Source of the DNA: Roseomonas sp.
Lineage (GTDB): Bacteria > Pseudomonadota > Alphaproteobacteria > Acetobacterales > Acetobacteraceae
DNA: 45,428 nt
Assembly: GCA_020250005.1 (NCBI GenBank)
Contig: JADCES010000007.1
Span: 1-45,428 of the forward strand
Direction of reading: 5' to 3'
Made by a program: the position numbers and the translations under genes. Every line of letters begins with the position of its first letter. The stretch's first letter is position 1. Of this stretch, positions 1-8,358 are shown piece after piece. The notes under the pieces are model-generated. The model ran no database searches, had not been told where the DNA came from, and saw only the letters and a list, made by a program, of their open reading frames with translations.

Positions 1-218
1 AGGAAGTGGTGCTGGCGATGCTCCGCCGCCCTGAGGGCGCGACGGTGGCGCAAATCGCGGAGGCCACTGGCTGGGCGCAGCATACGGTGCGCGGGTTTTT
101 CGCAGGGCTGAAAAAGCGCCAAGGAATCACGGTGGAGATCGCCGAGCGCATTCGCCAAGTCGGCCCCAACAAGCAGGGCGCCAAGGGGTCCTACACGGTC
201 TACCGCGTAGCGGAATGA
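1..218 (+). CDS. DUF3489-type small protein, 5' end outside window
   Basis: The reading frame is open to the left edge, so the listed GTG at base 6 is probably internal and the true start lies outside. The visible 70 residues contain the pattern RRPEGATVAQIAEATGW followed by HTVRGFFAGLKKR, which I recognise as the DUF3489 domain, a short winged-helix-like domain of unknown role common in alphaproteobacteria and often near phage or plasmid genes. It ends in TYRVAE. No partner can be named. It is followed by a hairpin that could end its transcript. Family assignment is fairly sure; function is unknown. Confidence 0.7.
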   Translation, partial: EVVLAMLRRPEGATVAQIAEATGWAQHTVRGFFAGLKKRQGITVEIAERIRQVGPNKQGAKGSYTVYRVAE

Positions 219-251
219 AGCTGCGCAGCCACAGCGGCATGAATGATTGCC

Positions 252-283
252 AAGCCCAGGGATCATCGCGATCCCTGGCGCTT
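252..283 (+). terminator. hairpin after the DUF3489 gene
   Basis: A perfect 9-base inverted repeat, ccagggatc and gatccctgg, with a 5-base loop lies here. It is extended by AAGC/GCTT after a one-base bulge and followed by CTTTATT. It looks like an intrinsic terminator or a repeated intergenic hairpin. Confidence 0.5.
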
Positions 284-345
284 TATTGCCTTGGCTCGCG
301 CGAACCACAGCGCGAAGCGTCCGTCACGCAAGACGGAGACTGACG

Positions 346-633
346 ATGCAGGCAGAAACTGAAACCCGATGGATCGTGCTGGGCGCCGATGGGCGGCACG
401 TTTCCCTCGGCCGCGCCGAGCCAAGCGAGGCGGAAGTGAAGGCCGCCAGCGACGCCCTTGTCGCGCAGGGGCTTTCCGGATGGCTGGCACGCATGCAAGG
501 CGAATACTACAGCCAACGCAACCTAACGCTGGAACCGCTGCGCACAATAGGCACAACGCCCGAGGCTGATTGGCAAGCCGCACTGACCGCCTTCCACGCT
601 ATGCGCCGCGACGCCATAGGCAGGAAACCGTAG
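346..633 (+). CDS. small hypothetical protein, 95 aa
   Basis: I do not recognise this protein. The ORF track begins at base 247, but the ATG at 346 is preceded by a good GGAG site about seven bases upstream, and the earlier part would run through the hairpin at 252-283, so 346 is chosen. The protein is soluble, without membrane segments or signal peptide. It starts MQAETETRWIVLGADGRHVSLGR, which could form a short beta hairpin, followed by two helical stretches rich in Ala and Glu. It may be co-inherited with the DUF3489 gene, but a terminator-like hairpin separates them. Function unknown. Confidence 0.5.
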   Translation: MQAETETRWIVLGADGRHVSLGRAEPSEAEVKAASDALVAQGLSGWLARMQGEYYSQRNLTLEPLRTIGTTPEADWQAALTAFHAMRRDAIGRKP

Positions 634-736
634 GAGACCAAGGCATTTAGTGATAGTCTCAGGTTCGTCTGACACACTGATTTTTCAACGCCTTCTCGGA
701 ACCACCTCCAACCACGCCATATTCGCCTTCTTAAAA

Positions 737-765
737 CTATCATAAATCAGAAACACCACTGCCAT
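737..765 (+). promoter_or_regulatory. candidate Pho box upstream of the Ugp-like operon
   Basis: Units CTATCAT (737), CAGAAAC (748) and CTGCCAT (759) sit exactly 11 bases apart. The first and third fit the CTGTCAT consensus of PhoB sites well; the middle one is poor. It lies about 47 bases before the GTG start of the ATPase gene. The weak middle unit keeps confidence low. Confidence 0.4.
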
Positions 766-811
766 TCTTCCTCTGCAAGGGAAAGATCCCGTTCTTTCAG
801 GAATTCTCGGC

Positions 812-1954
812 GTGCAGGGCCTCTCCATCAAATCCATATCGCGTCATTTTGGGGCAGTAAGAGCGCTTGATAATGTCTCCCTTGATGTGGCCGCAGGTGA
901 GTTCGTCGCCCTTGTTGGCCCTTCCGGCTGCGGAAAATCGACCCTTATGCGGATTGTGGCCGGTATTGAAACCGCTGATGCGGGTTCACTCTCCATCGGC
1001 TCAAGGGACGTCACAGCTTTGCGCGCCGCTGAGCGGAATGTCGCGATGGTATTTCAGAATTATGCGCTCTACCCGCATCTGACCGTGAGCGAGAATATCG
1101 CCGTTCCTCTCGCTATGCGGCGGCTTTCAGCCGTTGAGCGCCTTCCCGTTTTTGGTCGCTTGATGCCTGGCTTTGCACAAAAGCGGGCGGCTATAGCCAT
1201 CGATGTTCTCAAGGCTGCTCAATCGCTCGGCCTGGACGCCCTATTGGATCGAAAGCCAGGGCAGCTTTCTGGCGGGCAAAGGCAACGCGTAGCATTGGCC
1301 CGGGCCATTGTTCGCCATCCTGACGCGTTTCTGATGGATGAGCCGCTGTCCAACCTGGATGCGGCGCTTCGCGTGCAAACACGGCGTGAGATTGTTGAGA
1401 TTCATCGCCGCGTCGGTGCCGCGACACTTTACGTGACTCATGATCAGTCTGAGGCCCTGACCATGGCGGACCGTGTGGCCGTCATGCAAGCCGGCCAAAT
1501 ACTGCAGGTTTCGTCGCCCGAGGCGATCTACCACGATCCGCAGGATATCCGCGTAGCGACCTTCATCGGCAGCCCGCAGATCAATATAATTTCCGCTCAG
1601 GCGGATGCCGCAGGCCATATCCATATCGCGGGAAAGCCGAGCGGGCTTCACGCTGCGCCTGGACCAGTGACCATTGCCATTCGTCCGGAAAACCTGCGGC
1701 TTGCAGGCAACGGTCTTCCCTGTGTGGCAGAAGGTTTCGAATTTCTGGGCGAAGGCTTGCTGCTCCATGCGCGCCATGCAGCCAGTAATGAAGCCTTGGT
1801 CGTCCGGCTTCCGCCCGAAATACCTCGGCCGCATGCTGGAGAGACGATTCACCTAACCTTTGAAGCCAAGCACGCCCTGCTGTTTGACCGGAATGGCAAG
1901 CGCGTGGCGCTGCGCGATCATCCTGCTCACAGCGAGGAATTCACCCTTGCCTGA
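812..1954 (+). CDS. ABC importer ATPase, UgpC/MalK type
   Basis: This is the ATP-hydrolysing subunit of a carbohydrate/glycerophosphodiester-type (CUT1) importer. Walker A GPSGCGKST is near residue 36, the signature [14 protein letters not shown] near 150, Walker B with FLMDEP near 170, and the switch histidine in YVTHDQSEA. The last third (from about residue 240) is a TOBE/regulatory domain with the IRPENLRL segment typical of MalK/UgpC proteins. Between the Q-loop and the signature there is a longer helical insert than usual (MRRLSAVERLPVFGRLMPGF). The GTG start fits the family N-terminus. The stop overlaps the next gene by eight bases, indicating translational coupling. The neighbouring phosphoesterases suggest a phosphodiester or glycerophosphoryl substrate rather than a plain sugar, but this is inference. 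Confidence 0.9.
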   Translation: MQGLSIKSISRHFGAVRALDNVSLDVAAGEFVALVGPSGCGKSTLMRIVAGIETADAGSLSIGSRDVTALRAAERNVAMVFQNYALYPHLTVSENIAVPLAMRRLSAVERLPVFGRLMPGFAQKRAAIAIDVLKAAQSLGLDALLDRKPGQLSGGQRQRVALARAIVRHPDAFLMDEPLSNLDAALRVQTRREIVEIHRRVGAATLYVTHDQSEALTMADRVAVMQAGQILQVSSPEAIYHDPQDIRVATFIGSPQINIISAQADAAGHIHIAGKPSGLHAAPGPVTIAIRPENLRLAGNGLPCVAEGFEFLGEGLLLHARHAASNEALVVRLPPEIPRPHAGETIHLTFEAKHALLFDRNGKRVALRDHPAHSEEFTLA

Positions 1955-2882
1955 AGCCTTATCCGCAGCGCTGCCTGCATCATTTCAGGGAAGATCGCGC
2001 CGCTTGGTGCGGGGCGAAGCCCTGGTCGGCCTTATGCTGAACATTCCGGCAGGCATCGCTTATTTTCTGATGCTCCTATTGCCCAGCTTGGCCACGATCC
2101 TTTTGGCCTTCACAGATTACGAGTTGGGCGCACTGGAATGGGGCTGGATTGGTACCGCGAATTTTGAAGAAATGCTGGAAGATCGTGGCTTTGCCATCGC
2201 CCTTCGCAATACGGTCATCTATGTCGGGCTCGTCACACCGCTTTCCATCTTGCTCGGCCTGGGGGCGGCGCTTTTGATCGAGGCGGGCATACGCGGGCGC
2301 GCCCTATTTCGCGCTGTCTTCTTCTTGCCGGTTGTTTCACTGACGGTCGCCATGGCAGCTGCTTGGCAATACCTGCTGCATCCGACGATTGGGCCTTTGA
2401 ATGCCTTGTTGCGCCTTCTTGGCGTTACCTCCCCACCCTTCTGGCTTTCATCTTCGGATTGGGTACTTCTCAGTCTCGGGGCAATCGGCGTTTGGGAGAA
2501 TGTCGGCTACAATATGGTGCTTTTCCTGGCGGGCCTCAGCGCCATTCCGCGGGAACTCTATCAAGCCGCCGAAGTTGACGGGACGAAAACCTGGATTGAT
2601 CGGTTTCGCCTTGTCACTTGGCCGATGCTTGGTCCGACAACACTCTTCGTGCTGACCATTACGATGATCCGAAGCATTCGGGTCTTTGATACGGTTACTG
2701 TATTAACCCAGGGTGGTCCGAATAAGGCGAGTGAAGTCCTACTGCACACCATGTACAAGGAAGGCTTCACCTTCTTGCGTCTTGGCTATTCGGCAGCGAT
2801 CACCCTGGTTTTCCTGCTGATGGTTCTGGGCTTGGTCTGGCTGCAAACCAAGGCTTTGGATAAGCGGGTGCATTATGGCTGA
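1947..2882 (+). CDS. ABC importer permease, UgpA/MalF type
   Basis: An inner-membrane permease of about 311 residues with six predicted membrane segments. The conserved cytoplasmic EAA loop reads ELYQAAEVDGTKTWIDRFRLVTWPML. The ORF track starts at 1860, inside the ATPase gene. I place the start at TTG 1947, which overlaps the ATPase stop and has a GAGG site about nine bases upstream; a GTG near base 2005 is an alternative. It pairs with the next permease to form the channel of the importer. The family (binding-protein-dependent transport inner membrane component, CUT1) is clear; the substrate is not. Confidence 0.88.
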   Translation: MPEALSAALPASFQGRSRRLVRGEALVGLMLNIPAGIAYFLMLLLPSLATILLAFTDYELGALEWGWIGTANFEEMLEDRGFAIALRNTVIYVGLVTPLSILLGLGAALLIEAGIRGRALFRAVFFLPVVSLTVAMAAAWQYLLHPTIGPLNALLRLLGVTSPPFWLSSSDWVLLSLGAIGVWENVGYNMVLFLAGLSAIPRELYQAAEVDGTKTWIDRFRLVTWPMLGPTTLFVLTITMIRSIRVFDTVTVLTQGGPNKASEVLLHTMYKEGFTFLRLGYSAAITLVFLLMVLGLVWLQTKALDKRVHYG

Positions 2883-3717
2883 GCGCCGCTCCAAATCGCT
2901 TTGGGCGGATGCGCCTCGCCTGCTGGTGCTTGGCTTCCTCGCGCTATTGCTGCTGATGCCTTACATCTGGATGGTTTCAGCAAGCGTAAAGCCGCTGGAT
3001 GAGTTGTTTCGTGCAAGCCTTAATCTTTGGCCAGAACGCTTTCACGGCATTGAGAATTACGGGAAGGTGTTTTCGCAGATTCCTGTATTTGGCTATCTCT
3101 GGAATGGTCTTGTTGTTTGCGCTGGCATTCTTTTTTTTCAATTACTGTTCGCCGTTCCGGCCGCTTATGCGCTCGCAAAGCTTCGCTTTCCTGGTCGGGA
3201 TATGGTGCTTGGCCTGGTTATGCTTGGCCTTCTTGTGCCGCCCCATGTGCCGGCGCTCCCCCTTTACATGGCCTTCAGCAAAATGGGGCTTTTGAATACC
3301 TATGCCGCGCTGATCCTGCCCTTCACCATTTCAGTCTTTGCGATCTTTTTGTTCCGCCAGTTCTTCAAGGCGCTGCCCGATGAACTGGTTCATGCGGCAC
3401 GCCTGGATGGCATCGGTGAGTTTGAAATCGTGTGGCGCGTGATCCTGCCGAATGCCTGGCCGGCGGCCACGGCCTTTGCGATCTTCTCTGTCGTCGTGCA
3501 TTGGAATGATCTTTTTTGGCCACTAATTGTGGTTGAAGGTCAGGCGCGCGCTACGCCGGCACTTGGCGTTTTGTATTTCCGTTCAGACGAGGCCGGCGAT
3601 GATTTTGCCGCATTGATGGCGGCTGCGGTCATCATGACGTTGCCGCTTGTGCTCGCATTCCTTTTTGCACAACGGCGCTTTGTTGAAGGTATCGCTACAA
3701 CCGGGCTGAAGGGCTGA
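2875..3717 (+). CDS. ABC importer permease, UgpE/MalG type
   Basis: The second channel subunit, 280 residues, about six membrane segments. The first segment (residues 11-31) is followed by the IWMVSASVKPLDELF stretch typical of MalG/UgpE proteins. The EAA loop reads ELVHAARLDGIGEFEIVWRVILPNAWP near residue 180. The start overlaps the stop of the first permease by eight bases (ATGGCTGA), so both are probably translated as a coupled pair. It is followed after 72 bases by the binding-protein gene. Confidence 0.9.
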   Translation: MAERRSKSLWADAPRLLVLGFLALLLLMPYIWMVSASVKPLDELFRASLNLWPERFHGIENYGKVFSQIPVFGYLWNGLVVCAGILFFQLLFAVPAAYALAKLRFPGRDMVLGLVMLGLLVPPHVPALPLYMAFSKMGLLNTYAALILPFTISVFAIFLFRQFFKALPDELVHAARLDGIGEFEIVWRVILPNAWPAATAFAIFSVVVHWNDLFWPLIVVEGQARATPALGVLYFRSDEAGDDFAALMAAAVIMTLPLVLAFLFAQRRFVEGIATTGLKG

Positions 3718-3789
3718 CCATGCGCCGCATGATCGCGCACCCGTCACCAGGCGTTTTCCGATTTTCCCAAAACCGAAAGGAACTGGACC

Positions 3790-5070
3790 ATGAAGGCATT
3801 TACCCGTCGTACGGCCTTGGGCGTCACGGCCAGCATGCTCGCCGCACCGCAACTGCGCGCTCAGGCCAATGTGGAAATCACGGTGCATTACGCCCAACCG
3901 CAAGTCTTCAAGGAAAGCTATGACGCGATTGCGGCGGAATTCGCCAAGCGTGAACCCAATATCACAGTCCGCTTCATCACCACGCCGAATTATGAGGAAG
4001 GCAATCAGCTTATCCTCCGCCAGGCCGCCGCCAATCAATTACCCGATCTTTCCTATCAGGGCTTCAATCGCCTGCGGGTATTCGCCGAACGCGGCATTGC
4101 GCAGGACCTGGCGCCCTTGCTTGCGCGTGAGGGTGATCCAGCGGCCCATGGCTATACCGCCGGTATCCTTGCCCTTGGCCATTTTGGCGGTATGCAATCG
4201 GGGCTGGCCTATGCCGCATCCAATGCGATTTCCTATTACAATACTGAACTCCTGCGCCGCGTTGGTGCAAACCCAGACCCTGAAGCCTTCCCAAAAACCT
4301 GGGATGAGGTGATTGCGCTTTCCGCGCGCATCAGGGCGCTTGGCGATGGTACTGAAGGCATGTGGTTCCAATGGCCGGGCGATGATTGGATGTTTTCCGC
4401 GCTGCTCTTCAGCCATGGTGCGCGCATGCTGACGCCGGATGAACGCGATGTTGGCTTTGCGGGCACGGAAGGCCTCGCTAGCCTGCGCTTGCTCCGCCGC
4501 ATGGTGACCGAAGGGGGCATGCCGCAGCTCAACGCCACCACCGCGTTGCAGGCCTTTGCTGCCGGCAAGCTTGGCATGCGCTTTGGTTCAACCGCCTTCC
4601 TGCGCAATATGATCACCAGCGTGGGACGTAATTTCGAAATGCAAACCGCGCTATTGCCTGTGATTGACCCTGTAAATGGCCGCCTGCCCACCGGTGGTGC
4701 CGCCGGGATGCTGATCGCGCGCGATCCCGCGAAGCGCGAAGCCGCCTGGAAGTTCCTGCGCTTTTCGACAAGTGCTGAAGGAACGGCGCTGATGGTCAAA
4801 AATACCGGCTATGTGCCGACAAACCAGCTTGCCATTGATGATCCGCGCTATCTTGCGGAATTCTACCGCGAGAATCCCCTGTTCAAAACTGCAACAATAC
4901 AGGTGGGGCGTATGGTGCCCTGGTATGCGTTCCCCGGCACCAATAGCGTTCGTGTGACCGAAGTGATGGTGAATAATATGGCCCGCGTTGTCGAAGGGAA
5001 TGCGACCCCCGAAGTGGCTTTGGCCGATATGGCGAGTGAAGTTCGCCGTCTGCTGCCGCGCCGGGGCTGA
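3790..5070 (+). CDS. extracellular solute-binding protein, family 1 (UgpB-like)
   Basis: A periplasmic binding protein of 426 residues. The N-terminus MKAFTRRTALGVTASMLAAPQLRAQA is a Tat- or Sec-type signal peptide with a twin arginine and probable cleavage after AQA. The mature part has the two-lobed family-1 fold, with the typical opening VEITVHYAQPQVFKESYD, an internal WDEV segment, and a late PAKREAAWKFLRF helix. It is the receptor for the ATPase/permeases just upstream. A ribosome site (AAAGGA) precedes the ATG. Only three bases separate it from the phosphoesterase gene, supporting uptake of an ester that is later hydrolysed. The ligand cannot be read from the sequence. Confidence 0.88.
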   Translation: MKAFTRRTALGVTASMLAAPQLRAQANVEITVHYAQPQVFKESYDAIAAEFAKREPNITVRFITTPNYEEGNQLILRQAAANQLPDLSYQGFNRLRVFAERGIAQDLAPLLAREGDPAAHGYTAGILALGHFGGMQSGLAYAASNAISYYNTELLRRVGANPDPEAFPKTWDEVIALSARIRALGDGTEGMWFQWPGDDWMFSALLFSHGARMLTPDERDVGFAGTEGLASLRLLRRMVTEGGMPQLNATTALQAFAAGKLGMRFGSTAFLRNMITSVGRNFEMQTALLPVIDPVNGRLPTGGAAGMLIARDPAKREAAWKFLRFSTSAEGTALMVKNTGYVPTNQLAIDDPRYLAEFYRENPLFKTATIQVGRMVPWYAFPGTNSVRVTEVMVNNMARVVEGNATPEVALADMASEVRRLLPRRG

Positions 5071-5073
5071 TAC

Positions 5074-5901
5074 ATGCAAACGATCCTTCAGATTACTGAT
5101 GCGCATCTGTCGGCGCGGAATGAATTGTTCCGCGGCAATGTTGCTTTGATTCACGCCCTGGCCTCGTTAACCCCGCCTGATCTTACTGTTGCCAGCGGTG
5201 ATCTTTCGCTGGATGGCGCGGATCATGAGGCGGATATGGCGTTCGCCGCTGAAGAATTGAGCCGCTTCCCCGGCCCAATTCTGGCGCTGCCCGGAAATCA
5301 TGATACGGGCAGCCACCCGCATACCATGCCCCGTCAGCCCTTTGATGCCACCCGGCTGACTAGGTTCCAGCAATATTTGGGTGCGGGCTATGGCCTACAT
5401 GACCTGCCGGGCTGGCGCGTCATTGGCCTCAATTCCGAGGTCATGGGCACGGGACACCCGGAAGAAGACGCCCAAGCACGCTTCATCATCGAAGCGCTTG
5501 AAAGCGCGGAGGCTCGGCGGTTGGCAGTCTTTCTGCATAAGCCAATCTTCATAACGCATCCCGACGATCCGGTTTTTGATTATTGGTCTGTCCCTCCGCA
5601 TGCGCGGAACACCTTGATGCCGTTACTGGAGCATCCAGGGCTTCGGTTGGTGGCCTCTGGTCATTTGCACCTGCATCATGAATTCAAGCGTGACGCAGTA
5701 TCTTTCGTCTGGGCGCCACCGCTTTCCTTTGTTGTAGAGGAGGATGAGCAGCAAGGCCTGCCCGGGGCGCGGCGTTGCGGTGCCTTACTGCATCATTTGC
5801 ATGAGGATCACGTGGAGACGGTTCTGCTGGAACCTGATGGTATGGAAGTGCCTTATCTTGGCCCTATCCGCCATCTGACCTATCCGCGCGCCGCGTCTTG
5901 A
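5074..5901 (+). CDS. metallophosphoesterase, CpdA/GpdQ-like
   Basis: A dinuclear-metal phosphoesterase of 275 residues without a signal peptide, so probably cytoplasmic. All calcineurin-type motifs are visible: D-x-H (TDAHL, residues 9-11), GDLSLDG (D43), GNHD (74-77), a histidine in FLHKP, and the late GHLHLHH. This arrangement resembles class III cyclic-nucleotide phosphodiesterases and glycerophosphodiesterase GpdQ. It starts three bases after the binding-protein stop, so it belongs to the same operon and probably cleaves a phosphodiester or monoester taken up by the importer. Which ester is unknown. A 7-base hairpin follows the stop. Confidence 0.85.
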   Translation: MQTILQITDAHLSARNELFRGNVALIHALASLTPPDLTVASGDLSLDGADHEADMAFAAEELSRFPGPILALPGNHDTGSHPHTMPRQPFDATRLTRFQQYLGAGYGLHDLPGWRVIGLNSEVMGTGHPEEDAQARFIIEALESAEARRLAVFLHKPIFITHPDDPVFDYWSVPPHARNTLMPLLEHPGLRLVASGHLHLHHEFKRDAVSFVWAPPLSFVVEEDEQQGLPGARRCGALLHHLHEDHVETVLLEPDGMEVPYLGPIRHLTYPRAAS

Positions 5902-5920
5902 AGCGCTGTTGTGGCGCTTC
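5900..5920 (+). terminator. weak hairpin after the metallophosphoesterase gene
   Basis: A perfect 7-base inverted repeat, gaagcgc and gcgcttc, with a 7-base loop overlaps the stop codon. There is only TT after it, so it may reduce rather than stop transcription into the next gene. Confidence 0.3.
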
Positions 5921-6019
5921 TTGGCGCATCAAAACACGGCGAATATCGTGAAACTGGCATATGCGTGCTGAGCAGTTTGGCTTCCTACCTCACGCGCCGC
6001 TGACGTTTGGGAGAATGAC

Positions 6020-7441
6020 ATGACAAGCGTAATTATGGTCGCCCTGGATGGGCTGCGCCCCGATATGGTGGACCCTGTGGCAACCCCTCACTTGCATGCG
6101 CTTGGTATGGCTGGCGCGCGCTTTTCGCGGGCAAGGAGCGTGTTCCCCTCTGAAACGCGGGTGGCGACGCCATCGCTCATCACAGGCTGCCGCCCTGGGG
6201 GTCATGGCCTGGTCGCCAATACGCTATTCGACGCATCGGTGGCGCTGGATCGTTTGATCCGGACCAAGCTGGTTGAGGATGTTCTTACCCTCGCCGCCGG
6301 TGCGGAATCGCCTTTGCAGCGCGCCAGCTTGGCGGAGCGCCTTGTACCGCATGGAATGAGTTTCGCCCTCGTCAGCGCCGGTACAGCGGGGGCGGCGCGG
6401 CTGCTTCACCCGGCGGCAGAGCGGCTTGGCGCCTTTCGTTGGAATGTCGAGGATACTGAGGGTGAGACAGCGCAGCGCGTGGCTGAAGCACTGGGTAAGA
6501 CTCCGCCCGCTGCCGTGCCGAATATCGCGCGGGTTGAATTTGCCGGACGCGTTCTGCTTGAGCATGTGCTGCCGCAAATTAAACCGGATGTGGCGCTACT
6601 TTGGCTGTCAGAACCCGATGTTTCCTTCCATTGGGGTGGCTTGCGGGCTGAACATACGCAACGCGCGCTTAAATCGGCGGATGCAGTGCTCGGGCAAATC
6701 ATGACCTGGCGTGATGCGCAGCCGGATGCGAAGAATATCGCCATCATCGTTCTCTCAGACCATGGCCATGTTACCGGGCGGGGCAAGAAGTGCCTGCGGA
6801 GCGAATTGCAGCGCGCCGGCTTCCGCGCTGGCACTGGCATGGCGTCGGATGTGGATATTGTGGTGGCGCCAGCAGCTGCGCCTGGTCTTTGGCTGAGGGA
6901 TCCATCCCTTGCCTCTCAGGTGGCGGATTTCCTGGCCACACAAAATTGGGCTGGTCCTTTATTGGCGCGTGATCCTGCCATCCTCTCTCCAGGGCGGGCG
7001 GTGCCGCTCGCGCTATTGGGTTCCGCCCATGCGCGCAGCGCCGATCTGGTCGCGACATTTGCGGGCGAAGAAGGCTTGGATGAATGGGGCCTGCCAGGCA
7101 CGGCCCCCTTCGATGCCCCCGATGTACCGGAAGGCGGCGGTATGCATGGCGGCCTGCATCGGGCGGAGCTTGCGACCGTGCTGGTGATGCAGGGCGGCCC
7201 CTTCCGTCAGGGTTCGGTGATCCAAGAACCTGCTGATTTGACCGATATTGTGCCCACCATTCTGCATGTGCTGGGGGTTGACCCTTCGGGCATGGAGGGG
7301 CGGCCATTGCGTGGCGCTTTGGATGCCGCGGCAGACCTTCCGCCCAGCGAAGAAATTCACGATCTGCCTGGCGATTTCGTCCTTGAAGCCATGCGGGCAG
7401 AAAATGGGCGGCTTTACCCGACTGCGATGCGCCGGCGCTAA
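6020..7441 (+). CDS. alkaline-phosphatase-fold phosphodiesterase (NPP / PhnA-hydrolase-like)
   Basis: A 473-residue enzyme of the type I phosphodiesterase/nucleotide pyrophosphatase family, in the alkaline phosphatase superfamily. Metal and catalytic motifs are visible: ALDGLRPD (D10), the nucleophile region VFPSETRVATPSLITG with Thr46 in the NPP threonine position, SEPDVSFHWGG, SDHGHV, and GGMHGGLH. Phosphonoacetate hydrolase shares this fold, so cleavage of a phosphonate is possible, but a phosphodiester substrate fits the upstream importer equally well. No signal peptide is seen. It lies 118 bases after the metallophosphoesterase, with a weak hairpin between, and is likely part of the same operon. 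A strong inverted repeat separates it from the convergent dpp-like operon. Confidence 0.82.
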   Translation: MTSVIMVALDGLRPDMVDPVATPHLHALGMAGARFSRARSVFPSETRVATPSLITGCRPGGHGLVANTLFDASVALDRLIRTKLVEDVLTLAAGAESPLQRASLAERLVPHGMSFALVSAGTAGAARLLHPAAERLGAFRWNVEDTEGETAQRVAEALGKTPPAAVPNIARVEFAGRVLLEHVLPQIKPDVALLWLSEPDVSFHWGGLRAEHTQRALKSADAVLGQIMTWRDAQPDAKNIAIIVLSDHGHVTGRGKKCLRSELQRAGFRAGTGMASDVDIVVAPAAAPGLWLRDPSLASQVADFLATQNWAGPLLARDPAILSPGRAVPLALLGSAHARSADLVATFAGEEGLDEWGLPGTAPFDAPDVPEGGGMHGGLHRAELATVLVMQGGPFRQGSVIQEPADLTDIVPTILHVLGVDPSGMEGRPLRGALDAAADLPPSEEIHDLPGDFVLEAMRAENGRLYPTAMRRR

Positions 7442-7462
7442 TACTCGCGCTCCGCACTAAAG

Positions 7463-7488
7463 GCTGCGGTGAATTCCCTCACCGCAGC
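7463..7488 (-). terminator. terminator between convergent operons
   Basis: A perfect 10-base inverted repeat, gctgcggtga and tcaccgcagc, with a 6-base loop. On the minus strand it overlaps the stop of the DppC-like gene and is followed by CTTTAG, so it most likely ends that operon. It may also act on the plus-strand genes. Confidence 0.6.
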
Positions 7489-8357
7489 GTCGGGTCCAGC
7501 CCATCGCGCAGCCAATCGCCAATCAGCGAAACTGAGAGAGTGGTCAGCACAATCGTGCTGGCGGGTGCCAGTAGAATCCAGGGCGCCCGCGTCAAATATT
7601 CCCGCCCATAGCCGACCATTGAACCAAGCGATGTCTCTGGTGGCTGCACGCCCAGGCCCAGGAAGGAAAGTCCGGATTCAAGCAGGATCACTTCCGGAAA
7701 GGCGAGCGTCATGGAAACAATGAGTGTCGAGGCGATATTGGGCAATACATGCCGCCCATAGATGCGCCATGGAGACGCCCCAAGCCCTCGCACCGCGGCC
7801 GCATAGCCTTGCGTACCGGCGGCAAGCGCAAGTCCGCGCGCAATACGCGCATATCTTTCCCAGGCATGCAGCCCCAGAAGACAAACCAGCAGCAGCAGGG
7901 AATTGCCGAAAAACGCCAGTACCGCCAAAGCCAAGATCAGGAAGGGGAGCGAGGCGGAGAAATCCACCAGCGCCAGCACCGCCTGTTCGATAAACCCTCT
8001 GAAATGCGCCGCCAGGAAGCCAAGGGACGTACCGACAGCCGCCCCGATGATGGTGGCGCCGAAGGCGATCAATAGGCTTGTGCGGATGGAATAGATAAGC
8101 CGCGATAGCACATCCCGCCCAAGCTCATCAGTGCCGAGCGGATGAAGCCAATTACCGCCAAGCAGGATGGGTGGGGAAAGGCGATTGCGAAGATCAAGCG
8201 CTGTATAGGCGTAAGGCGCCAAGATATCCGCGAGCAGCGCAACGACAAGCATCAGCATCAGCCAGCCAATGCCGAAAACCACCAAGGCCGGCGGGGCTTT
8301 CCGCCGCGTTTTGGCGGGTGCCGTTGGGGCGGTGATTACAAGAGGAGCTTCAGGCAT
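7479..8357 (-). CDS. Dpp/Opp-type ABC permease (DppC-like)
   Basis: An inner-membrane permease of about 292 residues, last gene of the operon. A hydrophobic first segment (ALVVFGIGWLMLMLVVALLAD) is followed by the DppC/OppC signature NWLHPLGTDELGRDVLSRLI. The EAA loop reads AVRGLGASPWRIYGRHVLPNI, and an ESGLSFLGLGVQPP segment near the end is typical of the family. The ORF track begins at 8423, but the ATG at 8357 follows the upstream stop directly (TGATATG) and gives a normal N-terminus. It pairs with the DppB-like subunit. The substrate is inferred from the first gene of the operon, a phosphonate monoester hydrolase. Confidence 0.88.
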   Translation of the reverse strand: MPEAPLVITAPTAPAKTRRKAPPALVVFGIGWLMLMLVVALLADILAPYAYTALDLRNRLSPPILLGGNWLHPLGTDELGRDVLSRLIYSIRTSLLIAFGATIIGAAVGTSLGFLAAHFRGFIEQAVLALVDFSASLPFLILALAVLAFFGNSLLLLVCLLGLHAWERYARIARGLALAAGTQGYAAAVRGLGASPWRIYGRHVLPNIASTLIVSMTLAFPEVILLESGLSFLGLGVQPPETSLGSMVGYGREYLTRAPWILLAPASTIVLTTLSVSLIGDWLRDGLDPTLR

Positions 8358-8358
8358 A

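Noticed and set aside
667-690. CTGACAC-type motif in the gap before the Ugp-like operon
   Set aside because: There is no second unit 11 bases away, so it is not a convincing Pho box.
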